Part shown: positions 24,856-32,814 of the stretch, one piece after another
How the letters are laid out: every line of letters starts with the position of its first letter
How positions within the stretch are numbered: the stretch's first letter is position 1
Assembly (NCBI GenBank): GCA_947854175.1
Contig: CANTYJ010000015.1
Coordinates: 1 to 33,022, forward strand
Length of the DNA: 33,022 nt
Source: an uncultured Turicimonas sp.
GTDB taxonomy: Bacteria > Pseudomonadota > Gammaproteobacteria > Burkholderiales > Burkholderiaceae_F
Reading direction: 5' to 3'
The notes under the pieces: model-generated
What the model saw: only the letters and a program-made list of their open reading frames with translations
What the model was told of the DNA's origin: nothing
Databases searched by the model: none
Program-made: the position numbers and the translations under genes

Positions 24856-25395
24856 TTAATCAGGGTGAAAGATGTTCAAAAGTACAACGAAAATGATGAT
24901 TCCTAACGGTACAAGTATGTCAGAAAGCATTGATCCATAAAAGGATGAATCCATGTACAGAACTACAGTTACGACCGGTCCAAGGAAAAAGAAAAAGAAG
25001 TCTCGAAGAGTATGGTCTTCGGGTGGTTTGAAGGTCAGATACTCTTCCGGAGTTTTATCTGTAAAGCCGATACGAATAAATCTTAATTTTCCACCTCCAA
25101 CTATCCAAACGCTTTTGTCTTCACCGAAGAAATAGAGAGAGCTGATGTAGTCAGGCATGTAATTATCAGGATATTTGTAAGTTTCAATGGTTGAGGTGTA
25201 ATTCCATTTAGCCTGTTCACTCAAATCATTGGCATCAAGAATGGCCTTGCCGTCACAATACCTTTCTCCCGGGCCTTCAATTTCGAGTTTAATAAAGTTT
25301 TCGAAGTAACCGTCAAAAGGAACAGGTGGTTTGTTTAATTGCAAAGCCTTATCAACAGCGCCATATATGTAATATGTTCTTTTAATATCATTCAT
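24856..25395 (-). CDS. unknown membrane protein, paralogue B
   Basis: 179 residues, closely related over its first 130 residues to the protein encoded at 19124-19684 (KRTYYI-x-GAVD, LNKPPVPFDGYF, YMPDYI-x-SLYFFGEDKS, WIVG-x-GKL, IGFTDK). After that the two diverge: here a Phe-rich stretch (DFFFFFLGPVVTVVLYM) opens the first of two predicted helices, and the second lies at about 156-176. No signal peptide, no recognised family. It sits alone, downstream of and convergent with the LysR gene, with a short spacer and no obvious terminator. The two copies bracket the module 1 block in the same orientation, so a duplication is implied; their conserved soluble domain must be under selection. Confidence 0.75.
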   Translation of the reverse strand: MNDIKRTYYIYGAVDKALQLNKPPVPFDGYFENFIKLEIEGPGERYCDGKAILDANDLSEQAKWNYTSTIETYKYPDNYMPDYISSLYFFGEDKSVWIVGGGKLRFIRIGFTDKTPEEYLTFKPPEDHTLRDFFFFFLGPVVTVVLYMDSSFYGSMLSDILVPLGIIIFVVLLNIFHPD

Positions 25396-26099
25396 AGTAT
25401 TCGGCTACAGGATGCGAGTTCTGATAAGGATTGGGTGGTATTAGAACCGATCAAATTCTATTATTTTTCTATCTTAACTCGTTCCAAGAGTAAGGGGGTG
25501 TAAAAAATGACGAAGGCTCGTATTACCGCACGAGCCCTAGTCACATTTAATATGAGGCGAGGAAATGTCGCAACCTTTTATTTCTTAGTGGTTGATTGTG
25601 TCATAACTTGTGGTGGTTTGGAACAGCGATTTAAAATTGATACCGTTTTAGCCATTGTCGCCTTGTCTTGCTTAGCCTGTACGAAATCTTAAGAGGTGAA
25701 AAGGAGTCAGTTTTCACAAGTGGCTTGACTCTGTGCGCTTTCTTTTTGGTAATTCTTGATTGTTTCAAATATCATCGAAGTCAGCAAAGACTTCTTCTTG
25801 TATAGGTCTTTTAAGATTAGAAATCTCAGGTCAGACTGAACGTCCATTTCAAGGTAATCGAACCTAGTTTCAGCGTTGGTGGCACGAGATTTAACTTTTC
25901 GGGGAAAGAAAATGAGTCTCCTGTTGGATGTGTCATCTTAAAAAACAAGTTTTCTAATTGAATTTTCTAAAGACAAATTTTTGCAATTGGGAATCCTTGT
26001 GTCAGGAAAATCCTACTGTACCTTTAGACAGTAGGCAGACAAAGGAAATTAGTCGAAACTTCTTTTTAAATCCCATTAAACCCAAAGGAGAAAATCATA
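25396..26099. other. spacer upstream of molybdoenzyme module 2, possible tiny ORF
   Basis: 704 bp with no recognised gene. An ORF at 25507-25692 (+, 61 codons) has a good Shine-Dalgarno-like AAGGGGGTG six bases before its ATG. Its first codons overlap a hairpin (GGCTCGT/ACGAGCC, 25514-25535) and the peptide resembles nothing known, so it could be a leader peptide, a tiny gene or chance. The right end carries an 8-bp inverted repeat at 26012-26035 and the AAAGGAG ribosome binding site of the next gene at 26087-26093. Promoters were not fixed. Confidence 0.35.
26012..26035. promoter_or_regulatory. inverted repeat upstream of the module 2 operon
   Basis: A perfect 8-bp inverted repeat, CCTACTGT-N8-ACAGTAGG, lies 65-88 bp before the molybdoenzyme start. 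It could be a dimeric operator for the FixJ/NarL-type regulator encoded downstream, or a hairpin in the mRNA leader. No T run follows, so it is not a terminator. Confidence 0.5.
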
Positions 26100-28721
26100 A
26101 TGACTAATAAAGGTCTTTCTCGGCGTTCTTTTCTTAAAACTGCCTCTCTAGGTTCAGTTTCTTCGCTGAGTCTTCCGGCATGGGCTCAAGCCTTGAGAAA
26201 TTCTACTTCTCCGGTCTCCCCCTCCAATGAGCTGCTTGATGAATCCGTTAATGTAGTCAATACTTATCATGAAATTCATTGCCATGGACAATGCATGCTC
26301 AAGGCCCATATTAAAGATGGTCGCTTAATTGCAATCACTAGCGCTGGTGACGTACCAAGAGCCGATTGCTTAAGTTCTGATGAATCAATCGGCAAAATGC
26401 AAAGACGAGCTTGCATGAAAGGCTACGCTGAACGTAAACGTATTTATGCTCCCGATCGCCTTAAATATCCTTTGATTCAAACAATCGAAAGAGGAAATTT
26501 GAATGGCTTTAAACGGGTTAGCTGGGATGAAGCTCTGGATAAGGCCTGCGCTGCAATTGAAAAAATGAAAGAACGCCAAAAGGTACTTGGCTATCTTCCG
26601 ATTTGGAATGCAGGTGCTGATCCTTTAAATATGTTGGGGCCAACTTTGGCTGCCTACGGACACCATTCTGCCGGAAACCAGAATGATTGTTTGTATAACG
26701 CTCTTGGGAAAGGTGTGAAAGGACATCCTGCAATTGATATGCTTAATTCCAAGCTTATCATTGTCTGGTCAGCTGATCCTCAGACTACTTCTCCTCATTT
26801 GCCTTTCATAATGACAAAGGCAAGAGAAAAAGGAATCCCAATCGTCGTAATCGATTCAAGATATACAGGCACTGTCGGTGCGATGGCTACCGGATTGCCC
26901 GGAATTCCGGCATGGATTGCACCTCGTCCGGGTACTGACTCTGCAATTTTAGTGGCCATGGCAAATACCATTTATCGTAGAGGACTCCATAATCCTGACT
27001 ATCTCAGAAAATATACATTCGGCTTTTTCCCGAACGATTCCGTCGTTTCAAATTCCCCGGCAAAAAATCCTTTAGACGGTACACCTTGGAAAGGTCACAA
27101 ATTTAGCGTTCCGGCAGGTCAAAGTTTTGTTGAATATTTAGATGAACTTAATCAGAAATGCGGTGGAGAAGAAGGAGTTCTTAAATGGGCGGAAATGCTT
27201 TCAGGGGTTCCTTCACAAACCATAAAGAATCTTGCATTGGCTTATGGTAAGACTCGGCCGGCATGTATTTATTCTGCTTGGACTGCCGGTGGCGCACAAA
27301 GAACCGGTAATGGGATGTATTACGTTTGGTTGATGTTGGCTCTTTCTTCTATGACGGGAAATTCAACTGTCAGGGGAGGAGGAATTGGTTCGTTGTCCCC
27401 CAATGAAGGAATGTCTCTCAAACTTGGTAAAGCACCGGGAATGGCTCATGGGAAGACATTTAAACCGATCCTGTTTTCTAATTACCTCTCAACTCAAATA
27501 ATACTGACAGGAAGGGATTCCAGAACGCCGGAACAGTTAAGAGAGGACGTAAAGCTGCTCAACGGTATCGATCTTGGAGATGATCCTCGCTTGCATTTAG
27601 AAATGATTGTCAAAGGTGCAGGTTCCGGAGATATGTTTAACCAAAGGTCTTCAATCAATCCGAAAGTCCAGGCATGGAAAAAACTTTCTTCGGTCATCAC
27701 CTATGAAAGATTTATGAGCTCGACGGCCAGATTCTCCGATATCATTTTCCCGGTGGTGACACATTTCGAAGAAAGTTTTATTACAGGCTCACGGGTCAAA
27801 ACAGATACTAACTTTGTGAATCAGGTGTTGGATCCGATGTATGAATGCAAATCGGATTGGCAGATTAATGAACTTTTGGCTCAACGCCTGGGTCTGGATT
27901 GGGGAAGACAAGGAAAGTCGGATGTCGATGTTATGAAAATTCAGTGGAGCGGAGCCAAGGTTCCCGAGAAATATAAGAAACTCAATCCGGACTATGCTCT
28001 TCCTTCCTTTGAACAAATGCAAAAAGAGGCGAATGTCCAACTTTATGTAACTCCGGAAAACTCAGTCATTGACGCGGCAAAATTTGCTCCGGGTGAATTC
28101 CCGACAGATACAGGTAAAATTAACTTCTACTCACCGTTCCTTGCTTCAAGAGGCCGATTAAAACAAGGTGCAGCCAGAGCACAATATGTTAGACCTCCGG
28201 AAGGTATAGAAGATTTATTGGAAGGAAAGAAAGGTGCCAAAGGCATTGCATATACCTTGCAATACACCACTCCACATATGCCTAACCGCAGTCATTCTTC
28301 TTTCGATAACACAACAACTTTAACGGATGCGTTCCCTCATGCGGTATTTATGCATCCGGAAGATGCAGCAAAACGTGATATTAAAGATGGAGATGAAGTC
28401 TACGTATATACCGATGCAGGTTGTATGAAAATTCCCGCCATGTTAACTGTCCGTCAATTACCAGGAGTTGTTTCAATTGGTGAAGGAGCGTGGTATCAAC
28501 CTAGTCCGACCGAGACCTATGAAGCTTGGTACGATTTGGATGGAGATGGGATTCCTGAGAAACATGTTGTTCCTGTTGATATAGGAGGAGCTGTCAATGT
28601 TCTGACCAACGATCGGGATATTGGAGCAGCTGATCCGGTTCTACATTTACAGACGAAAAAATCCGGAGGCTTTGCTGCCGGTGGAAATCTCTGTGAAGTT
28701 AGTAAGACCAAACCTGCCTAA
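26100..28721 (+). CDS. Tat-exported DmsA-like molybdopterin oxidoreductase (module 2)
   Basis: 873 residues. A textbook twin-arginine signal (LSRRSFLKTASLG) ends near AWAQA (residue 31). The iron-sulfur motif aligns with E. coli DmsA, but the first ligand position is His57: H57-x3-C61-x3-C65-x39-C105 (HEIHCHGQC ... RRACMKGYAERKRIYAPDRLKYPL in part). A His at this place is normal in NarG-type enzymes. Molybdopterin domains run through DEALDKACAAIEKM, SKLIIVWSADPQTTSPH, PGTDSAILVAMANTIY and TRPACIYSAW, with the C-terminal cap HPEDAAKRDIKDGDEVYVYTDAGC (in part) and NVLTNDRDIGAADPVLH. AAAGGAG precedes the ATG. It is the first gene of the operon with ferredoxin subunit, chaperone and two-component pair. 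Likely a periplasmic terminal reductase; substrate unassigned. Confidence 0.92.
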   Translation: MTNKGLSRRSFLKTASLGSVSSLSLPAWAQALRNSTSPVSPSNELLDESVNVVNTYHEIHCHGQCMLKAHIKDGRLIAITSAGDVPRADCLSSDESIGKMQRRACMKGYAERKRIYAPDRLKYPLIQTIERGNLNGFKRVSWDEALDKACAAIEKMKERQKVLGYLPIWNAGADPLNMLGPTLAAYGHHSAGNQNDCLYNALGKGVKGHPAIDMLNSKLIIVWSADPQTTSPHLPFIMTKAREKGIPIVVIDSRYTGTVGAMATGLPGIPAWIAPRPGTDSAILVAMANTIYRRGLHNPDYLRKYTFGFFPNDSVVSNSPAKNPLDGTPWKGHKFSVPAGQSFVEYLDELNQKCGGEEGVLKWAEMLSGVPSQTIKNLALAYGKTRPACIYSAWTAGGAQRTGNGMYYVWLMLALSSMTGNSTVRGGGIGSLSPNEGMSLKLGKAPGMAHGKTFKPILFSNYLSTQIILTGRDSRTPEQLREDVKLLNGIDLGDDPRLHLEMIVKGAGSGDMFNQRSSINPKVQAWKKLSSVITYERFMSSTARFSDIIFPVVTHFEESFITGSRVKTDTNFVNQVLDPMYECKSDWQINELLAQRLGLDWGRQGKSDVDVMKIQWSGAKVPEKYKKLNPDYALPSFEQMQKEANVQLYVTPENSVIDAAKFAPGEFPTDTGKINFYSPFLASRGRLKQGAARAQYVRPPEGIEDLLEGKKGAKGIAYTLQYTTPHMPNRSHSSFDNTTTLTDAFPHAVFMHPEDAAKRDIKDGDEVYVYTDAGCMKIPAMLTVRQLPGVVSIGEGAWYQPSPTETYEAWYDLDGDGIPEKHVVPVDIGGAVNVLTNDRDIGAADPVLHLQTKKSGGFAAGGNLCEVSKTKPA

Positions 28722-28745
28722 CGATAAATTCTCAAAGGAACAAAA

Positions 28746-29465
28746 ATGACTCAATATGCTTTTTTCTTTAATCAAAAACGTTGCCTTGGTTGCAAAACAT
28801 GTGTCATCGCCTGTAAAGAATGGAATGAGGCAAGAAGAGGTGACGCAAATATTTCAAAAGCTTTAACAGAAGAAACTGCCGGTACATTTGATGAACCCAT
28901 GTCTTGGGGTGCCGGTGGTTCCGGAACTGTTGCAGACGGAACACATTCCAGAAACCTCCTTCGTCGTTTTGACATGAAGGAAAATTGGAGAAGAGTTGAG
29001 TTTTTCGAGTATGGCCAAAGAGCTCCTAATGTTGCAGTTGTACCTCTTTCTTTGGGCTGTAATCATTGTGAAGATCCGGCCTGTGTCAAAGTGTGTCCTG
29101 CTAAGGCCATTACCAAGGAAGAAAAATACGGTGCTGTAATTGTTGATTCTTCTAAATGCTTGAGTTGTGGTGCCTGCAAAGCTGCGTGCCCTTGGGGAGC
29201 TCCCCAGTACTACAAAGATTTAAATGAGCCCGGCGATAGACCTCGTATGACCAAATGCGATATGTGTTATGACCGTCTGGAAAAAGGCTTAAAGCCGGCT
29301 TGTGTTGCCTCTTGTCCGGGGCGCGCATTAGAGCTGGCTCCGGTGGAGGAAATTTTGAAACTTCATCCCAATGCGACCAGAGTTGCTCTTGGTTTTGCCG
29401 AGCAGGATATACAAAGAACAAAACCTTCCGTCTATTTTGAATCACGCCAACTTTTCTTCAAATAA
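28746..29465 (+). CDS. four-cluster ferredoxin-type electron-transfer subunit (DmsB-like, module 2)
   Basis: 239 residues with 16 ligand cysteines in four groups: Cys13/16/19/23, 105/108/113/117, 138/141/144/148 and 171/174/186/190. Between groups one and two it has an insertion of about 40 residues relative to the module 1 subunit, rich in Gly and Thr and containing a basic HSRNLLRRFDMKENWRRVEFFEY-type stretch, as in other DmsB-like proteins. It should accept electrons from a membrane donor and pass them to the enzyme encoded 24 bases upstream. No membrane-anchor gene follows. AAAGGA lies before the ATG. Its stop is three bases before the next ATG, indicating tight operon packing. Confidence 0.93.
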   Translation: MTQYAFFFNQKRCLGCKTCVIACKEWNEARRGDANISKALTEETAGTFDEPMSWGAGGSGTVADGTHSRNLLRRFDMKENWRRVEFFEYGQRAPNVAVVPLSLGCNHCEDPACVKVCPAKAITKEEKYGAVIVDSSKCLSCGACKAACPWGAPQYYKDLNEPGDRPRMTKCDMCYDRLEKGLKPACVASCPGRALELAPVEEILKLHPNATRVALGFAEQDIQRTKPSVYFESRQLFFK

Positions 29466-29468
29466 ATC

Positions 29469-30083
29469 ATGGATAGAGTCGATTCTCAGTTAACCGGCGT
29501 ATTGGCTTCGGCTCTATTTTTCAAGAGTGTAGGGCTGTGGTTTTTAAATGGTCCTACACAGGAGAATAGAGAATTATTGTCAAAAGTTCTTGTATACGCA
29601 CAGGAAAAAGCTTTAGCTAAATCCGAAATTATTCAAGTCATGCAGGAAAAACTAATGACCTCTCAAATAGAAAATGAGTACGGTAGTCTTTTTTGCCTAG
29701 GCAAGGATAGTGTCTCTTTGTATGAAAGCGTCTGGAAAACCGGATTGGTTATGCAGGAGCCGAGAGACAAAATGAGAAAAATTCTGGTTGCGTTAGGCTT
29801 GAAAGTTTCCGGTATTTCTAATGAGCCGGAAGATCATGTCGGGTTAATCCTCTACATATATGGCGAAATTTTAGAGAGAATGTACTTAGAGAGGACTAAC
29901 GTTTGTGATGCTAAGAAAAAAAATCAACAGATTGAACTGTTAAATTTCTTGGCAGAGCTTGAGAGTCATATGGATTGGTTATCACACTTAAAAAATACGG
30001 TTGATAATCGGCAAGGATATTTTCATTCATTGTTAATAACAATGTCCATGGAGGAGTTAAGTCTCAATAGTCTGAAGAGATGA
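29469..30083 (+). CDS. TorD-family molybdoenzyme assembly chaperone (module 2)
   Basis: 204 residues, predicted helical and cytoplasmic. Recognised from the paired family segments EYGSLFCLGKDSVSLYESVW (70-89) and NEPEDHVGLILYIYGEIL (118-135), the latter carrying the Glu-Pro-x-Asp-His motif intact. It probably binds the Tat signal of the module 2 catalytic subunit. The start codon comes three bases after the ferredoxin-subunit stop with no separate ribosome binding site, so translation is likely coupled. It is only distantly similar to the module 1 chaperone, as expected if each serves its own enzyme. Confidence 0.82.
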   Translation: MDRVDSQLTGVLASALFFKSVGLWFLNGPTQENRELLSKVLVYAQEKALAKSEIIQVMQEKLMTSQIENEYGSLFCLGKDSVSLYESVWKTGLVMQEPRDKMRKILVALGLKVSGISNEPEDHVGLILYIYGEILERMYLERTNVCDAKKKNQQIELLNFLAELESHMDWLSHLKNTVDNRQGYFHSLLITMSMEELSLNSLKR

Positions 30084-30117
30084 ACCGTTCAAAGATACAA
30101 TAGCCGGTGAACAAGAA

Positions 30118-31929
30118 ATGAATTTAGAGCACTCAAAAAGTTTTACAAATAAAAAACTCTGGCAGTTAATGCTCTTGGGATGTTCTATTTTGTTCGTAAC
30201 ACCGGCTGTTCTGGCTCAAGACAATGAAATTAATCTTGGAATCTTAAATACCGTCGGTGACGAAACAGAAAACCACTTTTATAAAGCCACGGAAAAGGCT
30301 TTAAGAAAAGCATTCTCCCCACAAAAATTAACTATCAAAACGTATGATCTGCCTGGCTTAGAAAAAGCGATTAAGAATAAAGAGATTAATTTCTTTATAT
30401 GTAATCCTGGATTTTTTGCTTTTAATACCGCTAAATATGACATTTCTATAGTTGCATCACAACTATATCCGGGGTTTAAATCCCCGGACTACTCATTAGC
30501 TTCAACTGTCGTCGTCCCTTCGTCCAATAAAGAAATTTATTCTCTGAACCAGCTTCAAGGAAAGAGCGTGTGCGTGGTTGCTCCTAACGCGTTTGGTGGA
30601 CGTTATATAGCTCACGGAGAATTATTGAAAAAAGGGTACGACCCAGAAAAATTTTTCGGAGATGTAGTATTCACCGGCTATCCAATGCCCAATGTTTTTA
30701 AAGAATTGAAAGAAGGTAAATGTGATGCAGGTATAGTTCGTGCATGTCTTTTAGAGGATATGATTTCAAGAGGACAATTGGCTAGCACTCAGTTCAGAGT
30801 GGTTGAACCCAAAAATGCACCGACAAAACAAAATTGTCTGGCGTCTTCTGATTGGTATCCGGGTTGGGTTTTTGCTTTCACATCCAACACTCCTAATGAC
30901 ATCGCAAAAGAATGTGCAAAAGTCTTATTTAACATGCCTTCTGTAGATGGCTATAGCTGGACATTACCTTCAAATCTAAATAATGTGGATTCACTTTTTA
31001 AGAATTTAAGAGTTGAGCATTATGCTTATCTGAGAGACTGGAACTGGAACCAATGGCTCAGACAACATTTTGAACTTGTTTTCTCAGTTGTATTTCTAAT
31101 TGTCTTTTTGGCTTGTTATCTGAGGATTCTAAAGCGGCAAGTTAGAAAAAAGACAATCAAGCTAGAACGAGCTCTTTATGAAAAGGAAAGAGAACATAAA
31201 CAGGCTGAACAAATTAAACAAACTCTTAATGATCTTGAAAAAGTCAGTTTGGCCGGCATGTTATCCAGCATGATGGCTCATGAATTGAAGCAACCGTTGG
31301 CTGTAATAAGGAATTATTCAGAGGCATTAAAGTCAATTTGGTTAGAAAAGAATCAAGAAAACCCGGAAATATGTGAAGTACTTGATACGCTTCAATCGGA
31401 GTCTGCACGGGCTTCAAGAATTATTGAGCACATCAGAGGTTTGGTCAAAGGTAAGAATATTAAAGCTCAGAACATTAACGTTAAAGAATTCTTGGAGGTG
31501 GTAGCTAAAAGATTTATTCAACTTGGAGGAGAAATAATCCCGTCAATAAAACTTCAAGATCAGAACCTTTGGATTAGTATTGATCCAATTCAACTGGAGT
31601 TGGTCCTTCTGAATCTTTTAAACAATTCAAGAGATGCTATTAAAAGCCAAGGCATGAAAAATAAGATAGACATATCTGTGGTTGAAAAAAACGATGGTGT
31701 TTGTATCTTTGTGACAAATCCAGGAAGAATTGTCAATCCTCAAGCGATAAAAGATATTTTTAACGTCAAAGCATCTAATAAAAGTTCAGGACTTGGTCTC
31801 GGGCTAGCAATTTCTGCAAGAATAATTGAAGCCAATGGTGGTTCACTTGAATTGGAACAAAAGAAAGAAGAGGTAATGGCATGCATAACCCTCCCGAAAG
31901 TGTATTATCCTCAGGCCTCACACAATTGA
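30118..31929 (+). CDS. TtrS-like sensor histidine kinase with PhnD-type periplasmic domain
   Basis: 603 residues. A signal anchor or signal peptide at about 11-33 (cleavage near VLAQ) precedes a periplasmic PhnD-like (phosphate/phosphonate-binding-like) sensor domain at about 38-300 (INLGILNTVGDE, FFICNPGFFAF, LQGKSVCVVAP, GKCDAGIVRACLLEDM). One membrane helix lies at about 318-338, then a coiled coil, a HisKA domain with phosphoacceptor His388 (MMAHELKQPLA), and a HATPase domain with N box (LLNLLNNSRDAI, near 497) and G box (SSGLGLGLAI, near 557). This is the domain order of the tetrathionate sensor TtrS. It follows the chaperone gene by 34 bases and overlaps the regulator by 49. It probably detects the substrate of the adjacent reductase; the ligand need not be tetrathionate. 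Confidence 0.92.
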   Translation: MNLEHSKSFTNKKLWQLMLLGCSILFVTPAVLAQDNEINLGILNTVGDETENHFYKATEKALRKAFSPQKLTIKTYDLPGLEKAIKNKEINFFICNPGFFAFNTAKYDISIVASQLYPGFKSPDYSLASTVVVPSSNKEIYSLNQLQGKSVCVVAPNAFGGRYIAHGELLKKGYDPEKFFGDVVFTGYPMPNVFKELKEGKCDAGIVRACLLEDMISRGQLASTQFRVVEPKNAPTKQNCLASSDWYPGWVFAFTSNTPNDIAKECAKVLFNMPSVDGYSWTLPSNLNNVDSLFKNLRVEHYAYLRDWNWNQWLRQHFELVFSVVFLIVFLACYLRILKRQVRKKTIKLERALYEKEREHKQAEQIKQTLNDLEKVSLAGMLSSMMAHELKQPLAVIRNYSEALKSIWLEKNQENPEICEVLDTLQSESARASRIIEHIRGLVKGKNIKAQNINVKEFLEVVAKRFIQLGGEIIPSIKLQDQNLWISIDPIQLELVLLNLLNNSRDAIKSQGMKNKIDISVVEKNDGVCIFVTNPGRIVNPQAIKDIFNVKASNKSSGLGLGLAISARIIEANGGSLELEQKKEEVMACITLPKVYYPQASHN

Positions 31930-32537
31930 AAGAAGTTCAGTCTCAATCCTTGGTCAGAATTGTTGACGATGATTCGATTGTCCTGAAATCATATGAATTC
32001 ATGCTTCGAGTCGCCGGATGGAGATGTAGAACGTTTTGTTGTGCCGAAGACTTTCTCGACTCTAAAGATCTGACGCCAGGTTGTCTGATATTGGACGTTC
32101 GTTTGCCAAACCTTTCCGGACTTCAATTACAACAACGGCTTGAAATTATTCAAATGACCATCCCAATAATTTTCGTCACAGGTCATGGTGATGTTGACAT
32201 GGCTGTTCAGGCATTAAGAAAAGGAGCTAAAGATTTTTTAATAAAACCGGTCGATCCTAAACGGTTAAAAGACTCAGTTTTCGAATGTTGTTCTTTAGAT
32301 ATTGCCTATAACAAAGAAAGAGAAAAGAATCGTAAACAAGGTAAGTTGATCCAAAGTTTGACTCAACGGGAGTTGGAAGTTGTCCGACTTTTGGCTCAAG
32401 GTTTAATCTATAAGCAAGTCGCAGAAAGGCTGGGATGTTCAGAGAGAACCGTTAAATTCCATAAATCCAATGTATCGGAACGACTAGGAGCAAAGTCTAT
32501 TGCCGAGATAGTAAAGATCCTTAAAGATATCCTTTAA
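31881..32537 (+). CDS. TtrR-like response regulator (receiver + LuxR-type HTH)
   Basis: 218 residues of the FixJ/NarL class. The receiver domain (about 24-140) has the acidic pair at Asp29-31 (VDDDS), phosphoacceptor Asp72 in LILDVRLP, Thr100 (FVTGHG) and Lys122 (IKPVD). The LuxR-type helix-turn-helix at about 158-215 reads LTQRELEVVRLLAQG and YKQVAERLGCSERTVKFH. The ATG at 31881 lies inside the kinase gene, preceded by AAGAGG seven bases upstream, giving an unusually long 49-base overlap and translational coupling. It is the cognate partner of the kinase and likely activates the module 2 operon, perhaps through the inverted repeat at 26012-26035 (inference). Confidence 0.93.
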   Translation: MHNPPESVLSSGLTQLKEVQSQSLVRIVDDDSIVLKSYEFMLRVAGWRCRTFCCAEDFLDSKDLTPGCLILDVRLPNLSGLQLQQRLEIIQMTIPIIFVTGHGDVDMAVQALRKGAKDFLIKPVDPKRLKDSVFECCSLDIAYNKEREKNRKQGKLIQSLTQRELEVVRLLAQGLIYKQVAERLGCSERTVKFHKSNVSERLGAKSIAEIVKILKDIL

Positions 32538-32814
32538 TTTTTAAGAGAATAGAAGAAAAAGAGCTTTTGATAATTGAATGATCTTTAACCACAAGATGCT
32601 TCGGTTTTGTCATAATAAATGTAAAACCCGAGAATCCCATTAGAATATTTCATGAGGACGACTAAGAACTTTTTCTATCTTATGGAATTTCCGTTCATGT
32701 CTTCTTTACGGCATATCTAAAAGAAACTGGAAAATGTAATTTGGTTGGAGTTTTGGCACCGACAATCAAGATAGCAGATAGCTCAGAACAGATAACTTCG
32801 TGTAAGGAACATCA
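32538..32814. other. decayed or non-coding DNA after the response regulator
   Basis: No intact gene and no convincing terminator follow the regulator. A run such as MEFPFMSSLRHI (from 32681) closes quickly, and other frames contain frequent stops. It may be remains of a gene, but none could be named. Confidence 0.3.

Noticed and set aside
30118-31929. Phosphonate transport function from the PhnD-like domain
   Set aside because: The domain is fused to a membrane helix, HisKA and HATPase domains, so it is a sensor, and no PhnC/PhnE transport genes are nearby.
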